A stretch of 64,000 nucleotides of DNA, from contig QCXZ01000064.1 of the NCBI GenBank assembly GCA_025024175.1, forward strand, positions 38,895,325 through 38,959,324, given 5' to 3'. Origin of the DNA: Rhyzopertha dominica. Taxonomy: Eukaryota; Arthropoda; Insecta; Coleoptera; Bostrichidae. The notes beneath the pieces are model-generated. The model saw only the letters and a list, made by a program, of their open reading frames with translations. It ran no database searches and was not told the DNA's origin. Shown here one piece after another: positions 47,301 to 62,300 of the stretch. How positions within the stretch are numbered: position 1 is the first letter of the stretch; every line of letters starts with the position of its first letter. The position numbers and the translations under genes are program-made.

Positions 47301-50300
47301 GTCGACGCACCTATTTAATTCTGACCACACGTTCCTCAATTTTATCTCGTTTTAACTGGTTTGCAGTTAACTTCCAAATGAGAAAATCGACTAAACTTTA
47401 TTCACTTTATGAAAAGAAAGTTGATTCACAATTTGTAATTAACTTTAGACTAACTAAAACTGGATAAACTTGCAGAATGTATTGTACGAATCAAATACGT
47501 GCGTTGACAGATTGCAAAAAAAGGCCGCACAAATGATTTGGCTGCCAAACATTTGTGCATGTAGCGCCATCTATTGGAATTGAATTTAAATAACTTTTGT
47601 TTTACAGGGTCGCAGATCAACTCAAAACAAGTGTAATTTTATTATTCCGATAACAGCAATCGAGTTATCCAATTTTACGATTTTCAAAATTTGCTGCTTT
47701 CTTTTGGAATCCTCCCGATTTTTTTTCTCTAAAAACATCTATACCATTCTGCCGTCAGTTTATGATCAAGAGTGCATACAAAAATTTAGATTTACTTCAC
47801 TTTCCCTAAATGTCGCATTTTCTTTTGTTCAAAACTCTCGGGAACTTAACGAACAGAATTAGGCGAGTCGTGAGCTATGGTCGCGAGTTCATTCAAAAAT
47901 CTCACGAAAATAAAGCACTTTAATTAGTCACGAATTTATATATTCGAACCTTCGAACATATCAATTTTATATTTAAGGGGGACACTTGATTTCGTAGCAT
48001 GTACATATTTTTTAAATTAATTAAATTGGTGTTTTATTTTATAGTCAATTTAAATTCTTTACAATAAGAATATCCTTTTTTAAATTTGGTCAATAATTAT
48101 TGAGAAATCTCGTTTTAATTTTGTTTATGCATGTTTAATTTTTTACTCATTAATTTAACAATTAGACCAATATTTTTTTAATGACTGCGAATTGAGATTT
48201 TGTTATTGGTTAAAAGTATAGTAAAAATAATGGACAAAAAATGAAAAGCATTTTTCCACGCAACAAGTACTAATCAGTGCTTGCACATTTTACAACTATC
48301 AGAGCGGGTGCGATAATGAGACGGCCTAGTCGAAGTGCGTGGCAAGCTGCGTTTCATTATCCGTGAAGCTGACTGTACAGCACGGATGTTTCTTGAAATT
48401 AGTACACAAGTTTCGGCAGAGTTATGTAGCAAATAAAAAAATAAATACTCAAAATAGTGTAAGAAGAAGTTAGGGTTTTTAGCCACATTAACGATATCGG
48501 TCCTTATTCCCCAAACTAGATCATCGGGGATTTTTACAAACTACTGTCCAAAGGGTTCTTAAAGCTTAAAAAATCGTCTTAACTCGCGAACTCAATGAAG
48601 ATGACGACGAACTGCGTTAGGAATTTCGTTAATCGAGCATATAATTATTAGTGATCCGTATTTTCTCTTCAATATTTTTTGACAAATCTTATTTTTTTCT
48701 AATCGGGGCTGTAAATCAGCATAACTGCCGTTAATGATCTTTATTCCAATCCCGTCTGTTCCATGAAGCACACACTCAAAACCTGAAAAAATTGTTTGGG
48801 TAGGTATTTTTGTGGACCGTATTGTTGGACTAGATTGGAAGCAAATGCTCTATCGAATGTACCGCAAGATAAAATTGCCCCAAATATGCTTAGATATATT
48901 CGAAACCATTTTGACCAGAGATTGTACAGTTGGCTGGAAGTCGGGCGTATTAAGATTAAGAAAAGACATTTATATTGCAAGGAGGTGTAAAGAAATTTAA
49001 CTCAATCATAAAAAACTTTTTTTTTTATAAATTGTATCGAAGTGCCAATAAATAACTGGAGTGGCTTGTTTTCAATGAACCTCTGTGTATCCATGACTTT
49101 TTAAAGGTTACCAAAAAACTGTTGCAATTTTTAGCTTGCATAAAATGATTCGAAAATGAATTAGTTATATTTCAAATGGATATTAGTGATATAAAACTAC
49201 GAGTATACCCCAGCATAAGATTTTGTTTTCAAAAATTTACATAAGAATTTTTCTCATACTAGTAATACTAAGGTAAAGAACGAAGGAAATTGGAAAACTG
49301 ACATGCAAACTTTGATATTTCCTTAAAAATAATGGAAAGTGTCTGGTGAAATGAGAGGTGATCGATCTGAAAGCTTTGTGCCTCTCATGAAAATAATACA
49401 AGTTTTCACTCCCCAGTTTCAGTGTTACGTGATAGCTATTTGTCTTTTATGATTGTATAATAGTTTTCAGTCATATCAAGTAAAATAAATTGCTTTTATA
49501 CAGTGGGTTAGGTACTAATGCCATTCAGTCGAGACAAAGTTATCTTTAATTCGAAACTAAAAGAAAGATATCATAAATACAAGGGCTCTTTGGGTACCTA
49601 CTTCATTTTGTATTCATTAGTGCTTTAAAAACTCTTTCATTGTGGTAAATCATCAGTTATATTACGTTTTCCAATATACTGCATTATATAATACTTACGA
49701 TATATGCTTAACGGTCCCCCGTTTTTCCCGATTATGATAAATATATAAATAAAATAGCATGCAAACTCAAACTGCATTTTGAGAGTGTTGTTTTCCTTTC
49801 CGTAGTTAATGTGCAATTCTCACCAAGCTGTAAAGCACGTTCCTATGTGTTCACAGAAAATTTATAAACCTGCAACAAAGTATGTTTTCTGGTCATGAGT
49901 CACGCACACGGAAATCAATATTGCGTTAATTGTGATGCCGAATGTTCGCTGCTTTATGTGTATCGAGGTGGTAGCGTAATCGTTTGCGTGCTATGACACC
50001 GCCATGTAATGGATGTACCTGTTCATTGATTATACATAAAACGTATCTTTATTGCTTTTTTTCAGATCTGAGGTGAACGATTCATGAAATAGTTAAATGT
50101 TAAATAATGAAGTCGAGAATATTTAGTAAGTGAAACAGACAAATGATTTTTTTCGGATATCACATATTCGTTAATATTAATAGCTAAAGTGCTAGAGTAA
50201 TTAATTAAAGATGCCTATTGTTTTAGATCTGAAACTGTTTATTTAATCAATGCAATATTTTTGTGTCAAAATCACGAACAATATTAAGAGACAATGCATT

Positions 50301-53300
50301 TTTAAATCAACTTACAAAACCCAGTATCACTGGGTGTTCTTATTTATATGTCAGTCAGTATATTTCCCAGCGAAGTTTTTCAATTTTTTCTCTTGAAGTT
50401 GAATATTGCCTTCGAGCAGAATGATAAAATTACGCCAAAATCTAGGGTTATTAACAAACACACAACAGTAATTTATTGTTCGATGATCTCTTAGAAAATC
50501 AACAAAAGCTAGGCTTTTGTATTCTTAAAAATTGACTTTATGATCTCTTTTGCTGGTAGTTGCGTTTAGATTTTTTCCTAATATGCGAATTCGGATGCTT
50601 CACTCTTCGCTGTTATTTTATTAGTTTATGACGGAAAATCCTTGTTTTACCACAGGTTAGAGTATATTACAGAAAAGCGCCACTTTCCTATTGATGCTGC
50701 TGTTCTACCACCATATATGCAATAGCGATTTCGTGATTGTCTTCAAATACTCGTATTTAAGGTTGATGATAGTGTGATTAATAGCAAATATATGTAATTT
50801 TTTTTACGATAGTTCGAAGTGTTTGAACTAAGCGATTTTTTCACCTACAAAAAAATAGAAAAAAAAGAATTGTTGGCTTTTGTCAGGATATAACAATTAG
50901 CCATCTTAAGATTGTTGTATAAAAACGAATAAGGATATTGGTTAACGGATAAAGGTGAGCTGTCAGAGGTAAGGATAGTTATTACAAACAGAAAGTGATG
51001 GAGATTTGCATATTAATTTTATAACGTTTTTAGAAATTCAGATATCATAATCATATCATTTATGTTAAAGAGGAAGCAAAATTCCTAACGAAAAAGACTT
51101 GCTATAGAGATTTAGATTATGGACAATGAACGAATTGGCCATTGAAAGCGAGTTAGTATTATTCGGATTTTTGTGTTATCTGCAAACATTTTAAAGAGAT
51201 TTTGAAGCTCTTCATCTTGTGAAGATCATGGTATTCGTGGATAAAAGTATTTTATTTCTTACTATATATTGTCTGAGTGACTTAATCATCCTTTCCCATT
51301 TCATATTGTGCTGATTTTAATTTAAATAAATTTCAAATATCATAGTAGGAAGGTATGTAGGTATGTTGTGAATACTAATAATAATTGATTTGCTGTAGGA
51401 CGTTAGCATGACCTGGAATCAAATAATCACTACTGCGTAGATGTACCAGGTTTTGAACTGTGACATGATCGGTTTTAGTATTAATCGGTGATTGTATTTT
51501 TTCTGTTGCATGAGCAGTGTCGGATGAAGTCGAATTATTTTTTTTTAATTATTTTCCATGCCTACATTGATAGCCCCATGGGTGGCTAGTATTTTTGCTC
51601 TATAATTATTTACTATTTGCGACAAATTAAACAGTTTTAGCTAAACAGCTGATCAGAAGTCGTCACAGGATCGCAAGCTTATTTTTTGCTGTCATAGCCT
51701 TCTTGTTTTGCTTCTGCAGCTATTTAATTATTAAATGCCCTGTATCGTTTTCACTAGACATTTAAGGCATAAAATAATCGATTTTTCGTACATCTGAAAA
51801 GCTTGTCTACCACCAGGATGGATCAGATTACAAAAAATGTAATGTTTGGGTATTGGAACCAGCAAACAAAAATTTCATTACAAAAATTGAAATATCTGTT
51901 ATAGATATAATTGTTTTTTTATGTTCATGGAGTATTCAATCATACGCAAAAATATAACTTCAGTATTTTCATACTAAATTAATCTTTTACGTTAGATTAC
52001 ATTTTATGTACGATTCCTAAAAATTCCAGATTTTTTATTTTGTATTTTAATTACGAGAATGAGTGTTTTGAAGGCCCATAATATCAAATAATTATGTTTT
52101 CGGAAAATCTCTACAGGTGCAATCGAAACATCAGATATAATCTTTATCAATGTTTGATACTGACAGTGCTTTTTCTGAAAACATAATTAATTATGCGTTA
52201 TTTCTATTTTAATTATTCTGTTTTACGTGTATGACAAGATAGGCTAAAGAAAAAAATAAATTTTGCATCTGTGATCTTTAGTCTACTGTTTAGCCTGTTT
52301 ATACGTTTCAGAATGAACCCATCAGAAAGAATAACGGAAGTCAGTGTTCCCCGAACTGTGACAAGGGGTGAGCCCTCTACCTTGGAATGGAATTCCATTC
52401 ATACCCCGACTGCCCAACAAGAATGCAAAAACAAGTTTGTTTCCGATTCTAATACGATAGGGAGAACCGTCTATCCACAGATTGTATAATAAACTTATTC
52501 AATTAGGTTACAAAGGACAGCTTTCATTTTTATGTTTTGTAGACTGCTACAAATTACTTGCAGTCATAACTAATTATCGTGAATATTTTTTATTAAGACT
52601 GAAAAACAAAATTATTTATTTTGTCCCTTGCATATTCCTTGAACTATATGTTGAATTTTTTATTTGCTGTGTGTTATTAATTTTTATTTTATTTTTATAA
52701 TAATAATAACGAAAGGAACTTATATGTACGCCAAATATTAATTTTAGTGCTTGTTTTGTTCATTGAAAATTTTTCCCTGGACATTTTCATAACAGTGAAT
52801 AAATGAACTGAGCACAGTTAATCCATTTTACAAGATTTTAAATTGATGGGCGTATCAAAGATACTTATTAAAAAAAAACAACACTCCTTTATGAATTTAA
52901 TAGCAAATTCATAATACATCTTTAGTGGGGGACACAAAGCCGCAAAGCGTTTAACTGGAGCTGCTGTGTTGTCGGCGAAAATTTCAATTTTCAAGCTGCT
53001 ATGAAAAGCTGTATCCCCGGGATGTGAAAATCGATGGTATCCCGCTGGAGCTGAAATGTCATAGGTCAGACAGTCCCACACTCGTAAAAATACTCGATTA
53101 CGTTAATTAATGTGTTCCTTTCCTAACCGTTTTGTTTATTCTTCGTTGAACGGTATTATTGTCTCCTGAGACAATAAATCCCTCAGTTATTGTGTGGAAA
53201 AATCTCTGCTGTTTCCAGAAAGGCGATTTTGTACAGATTCTTAAGTTTAATCCCAGGCTGGATTAGAGCGTCTTCCTCGTTATTTTCTCGTGGATCGCAG

Positions 53301-56300
53301 TTGTTTTTTGTTTGTATTAGTTAACAAAATTGAAGGATGCCCGAATTGTATTCATAAAATCACTCTTCAAAATAGTTCCATACCTTTGATATGAGTAACG
53401 ACTTTATTTTGTAGGCTATCATTTAGGAAAAACTATGATTAAAACCTGAGATTGATAGTTTTTCTCGATTGGAAGTTATTACCAAAATAGTATAAACACA
53501 AAATCGCAAAAAGGAATTTTCTCCTTGAATTCGGAAGAAAAAATAAACAGGAGACGTGTTTTTTTTCAATTTGTTTTGTAGGCTATTATTTAAGAAAAAC
53601 TGTTTTAAAAGCCTGAAGTTGATATAGCCTTTTCGTTTTGAAGTTATCGCCAAAGAGTGTATGTACAAATAACACACAACCTAGTAATTTATCTAAGAAC
53701 GGATCAATTTATTTTGCACTTCCAACGACTAGTATAACTGTTAATTTCATTTCACAAGATTCAAAGTTAACAATCTTTTATTAGTGGTTAAAATTAGATA
53801 TCTTATTAATGTTCAGTGTTTTACCATGTGAGTTTGGTTGAGGTAGACCGTGCACTGACAATCGAAACAAATGTCAATGCTTCAACGGTATTCAATGTAT
53901 TTTGGTAGTTGTTGATTGTTACTTTTCAAAATAAGTATTAATCTATTAAAAAAATCCTTTTACAAATGAAGCATGCCTTTATTTAAATTATAAATGTTAT
54001 CAATGCACGTGTATACTTATTTTCCTAATAAGTTCAAAACGAGTAGATACAGGTTTTTGTTCAATAATAGCCTACAGAACAAAGTTATAAATGTCTAGTT
54101 AATTTTTCTACAGAACCAAAGGACAAAGTTCCTTTTTTGTAATTTTCTGTGTGTTGTGTACCATTTTGATAATAACTTCAAAATGAGAAAAGCTATCAAG
54201 CTCAGGTTTTTCTTAAATAGTAGCCTACAAAACAAATAGGAAAGAGTATGTTGTCCTATTTAGTTATTCTTTAGAAATCAAGAAGAAAATTCTTCCTTTA
54301 AATTTTGTGGTTTGTGTATACTATTTTAGTAAAAACTTCAAAACGATAAATGACACTCATCTCGAGTTTTCACCACTCTCTTTTTTTACATAATATCCTA
54401 CAAAAAGAAGCGAAAAATATACCGTCCCATTTAAATTTTTTGAGAAATCTAGAAAAGTATGACAATTTTCCAAATAGCGTTCTCTATGCATATATTTAGA
54501 GAAATCAATTTTGAACGGTTCATCATTAATATTAATATCCTTAAATAAACTGCCTCTAAAATGAGTCCTAATTCATTTTTCTAGCAGTTTCGAGGCTATT
54601 CTGCTTTGTAGTGATGTTACCAGAACAACAACAACAAAATGTTGTAACGAAACGAACAGGGATTCTAAAAATTCTATTTTCCACTTAAATTTGCCAAATT
54701 ATGAGGTTTTTCGTCTTTGACAAAGATTATAGGTGTAATCGAAACGTCAGACTATTAACTTTTTGTCAGTGTTTTCAAGAGACAGCGATCTATCCGACAA
54801 AATATTATCTTATTATAGTATTTATTTGTATTTGTTTAAACCAAATTTCGCCGTGTATATAGAGATTCGTATTGAATGTTATAAGGATTTTAATACAACA
54901 TAACCGTTATATGGAAAGATTTGAGCTAGTGCAGGTAAGGTGTAAAATTTTCTGGGAAGAAATAAAACTTTTTGCAGCTTCTGACTTCAGTCATTGTCAT
55001 TCCATATAGCAAGAATCGCAACTAAAATGAGTAAACCAACGGCGATGAAATCGACAACAAAAACCAATTATTGCGACGCTCTGAATCACACTAATAATCT
55101 TGTCAACTGCAGCATAAACAAGGTCAGCGCAAACATTTGCACACATCTTAACCGGAAATGTCACAATTTGTTTCGCGTTACGTCTTTAGCTTCGTACTCG
55201 ATGAATCATATCACAAAGCGATTATTTTTTCCATCATCGTTTATCAGTCACATGATTTGCGTGACGAGGTAAACAACGAACAAAAGATTGCACGGGTAAA
55301 AATAAAAAAATAGTCTCCTTGCGAATAAAACTCTCTACATAAATCACTTCGAGAACTGGATGACTCAAATGATGGAGTTTCAACGAAGCGTGGCAGAAAT
55401 TCCCATGAATGAATGTATCATCACGCGACGTATGATCTAGTTTATTTTTGGACGTCGTCCAGAAATGGCTATTTACTTTGCAGAAGCAACAAGTGCTGCC
55501 ATGGATCGTTGGAAACTTGGATTAGTTATAATGAATATAATTCTCTAAACTATTTGAATATTTATTTAACATTTATCAACTGATTTTTAGGATTGAATAT
55601 AAAAATGGTAACTTATTTTCATATTGATTCTGAAAAAGACGATTTATTAATTGTTGTTTAATCCTCCAGACAAAACTAACCAGTTTTGTTGGCATTCCAA
55701 TATTATCGACTGTATTGGTGAACTGGGAAAAAGTAAAACGGAATCCATACTTACGAGCACATTGAAGTTGTCTTGCGATGGGGATGTGTGGTCGGTTATT
55801 TCTAGATTGCGCGATCCGCTGGTTGTTCCTAAAGGAAATTTGCCAACTCTGTATTTGTCCCTAAATTGACACATATTCAACCTGAAAAAATCCTAATCTT
55901 TTACACGATTTGTCCACAATACTCTGCTATTAAGCGACATGTGTCGCCGCATCAAGCGTTAGCAATACGTAACAACTAACAAGACCAGTATTGCCACGTT
56001 TTATAAAAAAAAATACATACTATACCTCACTTTCCTAGTTAAAAACATTCGTATTTAGTATTTACGACTAATAAAATTGTTATAACAAAAAGTTTTTCTA
56101 ATACGTGAATTTTTTTTATTAATAATAGCGGTGTCTATTATTTTGATTTCATTACTTCAATAAAAGAAAGACAGGAATATTCGTGTTAATATGCGTGTTT
56201 CGATTAGACTTTTAATCAAACCTCTGTTCGCATAGCTTGTGATAAAAAAATCTTTGAATCTCGCTTATTTTTTTTTAATGTTTCTTGAAATATCAACCAT

Positions 56301-59300
56301 ATACGCCCAAAAATAGGAACATGTAGGGACTTAGAAAAAGAAAAACATGCCAACTTTATTATGTTAAATAGAACCATCCTACATTTTAATTTTATTGGAT
56401 AGAACATAATTATTTACAACTTTCAACTACAACTCAATAATTCTCTTGATACTTTTAAAGAGAACCGCTTCTGCGGTTGGTTTGGATAAAAAATAAGCTA
56501 AACTCAAAGCACTTTTTCATATGATCTATTGTTTATGCGAGACAGAAATACTTTAATAGCTGTACGCAACCACAATTACAAAGACATCCACGTCATGTGC
56601 GCCCTGATAAATGCTTTTTTTTAAATTGAACTACCAGTTCTCTCAAATATTTATTTTCAATTCTTTAGAGCAATTACGTTGCAGCTACTTTTGTTAATTG
56701 ACACGAGTAGCTCTGTAGATGTGTAAGTTAACAAGCGAGTTACAAGTTTTTTCTATGTTGAGATTTTCTACAATAAAGGTGAGAAAAATGTGTTTATGTG
56801 TTTATTTTTTACAAATATAACCTAAAATTGTTTATTCATGTAACAATAGAATATCGAGTTGTTTTTACACGTAGAAAGCGCCAACGGCTGTATAGTAAAA
56901 CATGGAATCTATTTTATTATAAAAAGCTGTCAACTTTAGGGTTATTCAGTTGTATTTAACAGTTTTTGATAATTTTTCAAAAAATAGAGTTATTGTATTT
57001 AAATTTAACACTTAATAGGCAACTTGCACTATTTTTTTAAATTACATATAAATAATCTATAGTACTGGTTTGGGCGCAAAATAGTTATTCGAAACGGCTG
57101 CATGACGCCGCGCTTAGCTGTGACGTCATTCAGTGCCATCTCATCTGTGCCACGGATGCGCTCATGTCGTTATGAGTACACTAAGGCATTTCGGGTTAGA
57201 AATTATTATGCATCGATACAGAAAATATGCACTTTAGTGCGACCTCTCAGTGAAAGTACTGGTGTAAAAAGTACGCAAAGCGATGTTTTAGAGACATTGC
57301 AAATTGCCAGCTTGAGAATACCTTTCGTAAGGGTTATTCGCCGAATAAGACAATTTTCATCTTTGGAACCGCATGCTTGTATCGACAACATATTGATACC
57401 TTATACAAATTTGTAATTTGATAATAAAAGTTGTATGTAGACTTGTTAATTTTGTCATCAACGTTAATCAGAGGAAAATATTAATGTATAAGTATGAATT
57501 GTTATTAACTGCTGTTACATAACCTACCCAGGTCATATATTTAAATTTAGAAAGCTCATAATAGTATGAGTAAGTTACTTTATAAATGTAATCGTCTAGT
57601 TCTTTAGTAGGACCCAAAAATTACGTTGTGTTTTAATTAGTTCGATATGAAGCTCTGTAACGGAAAGGTAAACAAAAACACATAATTCGGTGTAACATAT
57701 ATATAGTATATTTTGCACCGAAAAACTGCGGAGTGCTACAATAGACTGGAGAAAAACCGCAGGAAAAGCTCCAGTCTTTACATAGTAAATATATGTTATA
57801 TTTAACCATGAAAAATATGTTTGTATGGTAGCAAATCAGGCTAGACCTGAATTTACTTAAATATCGCATATTGCGTTATAAATCGTTGGAGGAGGCTCCT
57901 CGCAAAGGCCAGGTATGTAGCAGGGACCTGTATGTGCCTGAGAAACAAACAGAATTGTTTAATTGGTGGTCAGTGGTAGAACCACATTGATCAGTAATAA
58001 TTGTTGTTGCTGTGAAGAAATTGTATAATTTAGCTGTAAGGAAATTATCAGAAACAAGTGACGAGACCGGGATTTACGTAAACAATACATCACAGGGCAA
58101 ATAAGGGAAAATATCAAAACAATATAAAAGCACAAACAAAACATGACATGTATATACACATACACATAATACATGGGGGAAACATATACAATAAAGACAG
58201 CCTTGTATGACTTATTCAGCGTGGTTCTCGAAGGCAATAGCCTAGAGCTAAAACCCCATATCCCGCAGTAAATGGTGCCTCGGCATTTTGGTACGTGGAG
58301 ACGCTATGCTCACAACGCCCAGCCTAGAGTTCGAAGGAGGACACCACCACTGTCTCTCAGATGAAGCCTTTCGGGCTTCGAGAGCACCCACGTTGTNGGA
58401 TATCCTTGGTAGCCTAACAGCCTTTGATTTCTGCTAAAGGCATCCCAACGAGAAGTCACACCAAATAAAGCCTGCAGTGGCCCAATGCAACGATTAAATG
58501 ACGTGGTGTTGATATATGTAGAAATAAAGGGTTAATAAATGCATAAAACAATAATAATGGTAACGTAAATGCGATTTCGTGAGGGGTTTCAGAACAGAAT
58601 GCGTAAATTCGTAATAATAAGCAAAAGGGAAGCTGAAAAGAACGTACGTATAGTTAAGTTATGATCCTATGGCATAACATAACAAGAGATATCAATGCAG
58701 CACAGAATTTTACCTAGAGGATCGTCTCCCAGCTGCGCTCTAGCAGGCGCCGTGAGGAAGGGTCGACCTCGCCGGCCTGTATTTCGTGTAGTGGCCTCCA
58801 GGTCTGCTCTGGCCGGGTTATCGCAGCGGGTGGTCTCCGAGAGTGGATCTCGCCCCGTCGGTGCGATGGCGGTCCGAGTGGTGTCTCCCCCGGGCGTACA
58901 GCTCGTTGTCGCAGAGCGGGTGCCGGTGGTTCTTAGCCGTGCGCGGTTACGCACGTTTGCTCCCCCTGCCATTCAGCTAACTCTCGGAGAGGAGGTCTAG
59001 GTGTCGAAGGAATGCAAAAGGTCGGGCTTGGCGTCACGATTAGCACTTCCTCAGGGGTCACCTCTTCCACAAGGGAATTAGCGTCACGATGAGGGTTACT
59101 AAGGGGTCACTTCGCCTTTAGGAGGAGAGAACTGGATGACACCTGAAAGAGATATCAAGTCCCCTCGCGGCCCCAGCGCCACCGTTTTTATACGTTTTTG
59201 GAGGCCCCGATTAGAGAGGGGTTGTATCACGATCTAGATTAGAGTGGGGCTATAGAAGTAGTAGGTCGGCGCTCACATATGTGCGCGATCGGGACTTTTC

Positions 59301-62300
59301 TCCCGAGCTGCAGGTGGTGGGGGCCTTCAGGCACGAGCGTAATTCTATGCAAAATAATAATTAAAAATAGCACCTAGGGGTGATATGTTTCACTGCTTAC
59401 CTACTAGTTTTACCACAATTATAGCTTTCTCTTGGGTATCTACTCTTAATAGTAGTTAATCCATTATAAATACTAATTTTCAGATACCTATACACTTTAA
59501 ATAAACCTTTAATAAACGATAAAATACTTTTGATTATCAAATACTATCACTGCACTTAAATTTTTATAATTTGTACATAGCACCATTATTACAACAATTC
59601 CTTTTTTGTAACATTCACACACAATTACTGGTGTTGGCTCCTCACTCCTTGGGTGCATCCACAAACTAACTCCAAGCATTTATTTTTTATATATTTTGCC
59701 ACCATTAGGGCGTCAATGTCCAAATGTGCTTGGCTAAAATCCATCTCAGTCATATTATTTGTTAGATAATTCATTCGTCTTGAAAAACACACCGACAGGC
59801 GTTTAGCAGACAGGTAGTTTCTCGAGTGGGCGGAGTAAAGTCGCGTGCTATGACGTCACAACCAATAGGAATGTGTCTTGCACGTGAAAAATTCAAAATT
59901 TTACAGTAACTTTAATCGTTGGTAATTGATTTATAACGCAAAAGTAAACTGTTTTTTGCCTCTAGGGCACTTTTACGGTTATAATCTTCAGATTTTAGTA
60001 GTTTTAAAGTACATTAAATTCTTATGCAAGTTCCTTATTGTAAACACTTTACCATGCTTTCTGTACACTCTTGAATTTGACCCTTCCTATCATTTCCCGG
60101 AAAATTTCTTTTAAATATTTAAAATACTTTATCAAGAACTATCGATATTAAAAATTTTAGTTGTGTATTTGGAAATTCGTTTTACCGCTTCATCTAGTGG
60201 TACCTACATTTCCAAATCATTAGGGGATAAAATGGAAAATTTTCCCCCAAAAGATATACATATCATAACAAACAACACCTTCATACCAAGTTTCATTCCG
60301 ATAGCTCAAATAACAAAGAAAATTGGTCTGGACTGACAGGAATCCCGGAGCGACAGAATTTAGCACGACCAGATGCGCCAGGGATTCGGGAATACGACAG
60401 TAAAAACAGTCCCTATCTTTTCTTGCTCGCCAGCCACGTTCCTCCAAACATCGCCATACACCTGTTTGCAATCGAATCTGGAGGAAACGTTGCGCGACCA
60501 ATATAAACATTGACAACCGTATGACCACACTGTGGTTATAGAGTCACTGTACTTGACAGTAGGGTCTGACGCCACTTGTTAGCCCAGTTCTGCGCTTTAA
60601 TAACATCAATTGGGTGTTTGCCATGTATTTATATTTTATTAAATTGGATATTAATAGGTAACATCTAATCCACGAAACAGCTGTGACAGCTTATAAATTC
60701 GAAAAATTGGATCGTAAGGTATATTATTAATATTAAAAATGTGAATATTTAAAGGGACCGCCAAAACGCGAACATATTGGCCGTGACGTAAGGTGTCTTG
60801 TAAATGGCCGCTTGTTTACATCTGGGGTCAGCGCGTCACGCGTCAACCTCAGCTCGTCAATTTATCAGTTTGTTGTTTGCGTTCATTTTGCGACAAGCGA
60901 ATTAAAATACTTATGAGTTATGGCTTCTGAAGGCACGTTCATTATTATAGAATTTGTGTACAGCGACGAGCGGTTCAACGCGGCGGAGATGAGGAACATA
61001 AAAGTAACAGCATAAGTGAACTTTTTATCAAATTAACGTAGCATTGATAATTTGATCACAGTGGGTTGTTGGAAACATACTGTCTGTAAACATAAAAATG
61101 TACCCTAAACTTGACATTTATTTTAGAGGTCAGAATAAATATAAATTGCCACTTATTTTCGGGGCTCTTGCTGCTCGTTTCCGGTCTGGCTAACAGTCGA
61201 ATATATGGGGAACAATGTCGTTCTTTATTATAACGTTTCCCTATATGAACTTAAAACGCATATAATTTTTCATATTCCCTTTAAGCTATAACAGAATGGA
61301 AACTGAATGAATAACCCCAAAAAGAATAATAAAACTTACAGTAAGAATTAAGATAATCTTCACAACAGAAAAACAAACTTTGCGATTTCGGCATATCACG
61401 TCTAGGAGCCTTAAACAACTTTTTCATACGTTGATAATCTCGAGGAACGGTTAGAAAAATTTTGTTAGCTGTACTGTCTGAAGTACTTTTATAACCATGT
61501 ACAAAACAACACTTGTTTTGTTTTCCATACATAATAGATGCTTGTAAAACTACACAAATCACTTTTTGGTGCGACCTCTTACACCGTCCTTTCAATAAAC
61601 ACCACACAAAAGCTTTTTCAATACAAGACTGATACTACACCATTAAACAGCACGCTCCTCGGTAATGTTTACATGACACTTGACGTCACGAGTTGAATAA
61701 CCTTGAATAGAAGCGTTTTGGCGGTGACTCCGAAGATTCGAATTTCAGACCTGAAATTCTCTACCTACAAATATTTTATTTGTTTTTTTAACATGCCGTA
61801 CGATATATATGCACTTCAAGATTCATTTTACGTAAACTACTCCGTGACGATTTATAGTTAACATTAACACACGTGAGAGACAATTCCGTTTAGGAATAAA
61901 TAAAGCAGTTTACATTTTCCCATTAGGGACAATGATTTGATACCTCTGCGGCAAATTTTACGGGATTTGTCCTTCGTAGCCAGCCGTAGTTTCGGACATC
62001 CCGTAGTGCTAGTCCAAATGCGCGAGTGACTTTCCTATTTACAGAAACAAAGGGATAGCATGTTCAGCCTTTTTACAAATGTAACACCTTTATTTGCGGA
62101 ATTACAGCGTCGCCAACGTTTTATTTGCATTTTTTATACTAATATTTTTATTTACGCTGAAGAAGCCCATTCTTTAATATTTGCTCTCTATTTCTTCGCA
62201 GCGGACTGAATTTCCAAGATCTTATGGTCCGCCAAGGAGCCATCGATTCTCCCCCTAAGTGCCCCATCATCTTGGGCTTCGAATGTGCTGGGGAAGTCGA

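Noticed and set aside
58667..59000. Overlapping 101-codon Arg/Ala-rich ORFs on both strands
   Set aside because: High GC removes stops on both strands; no domain text in either.
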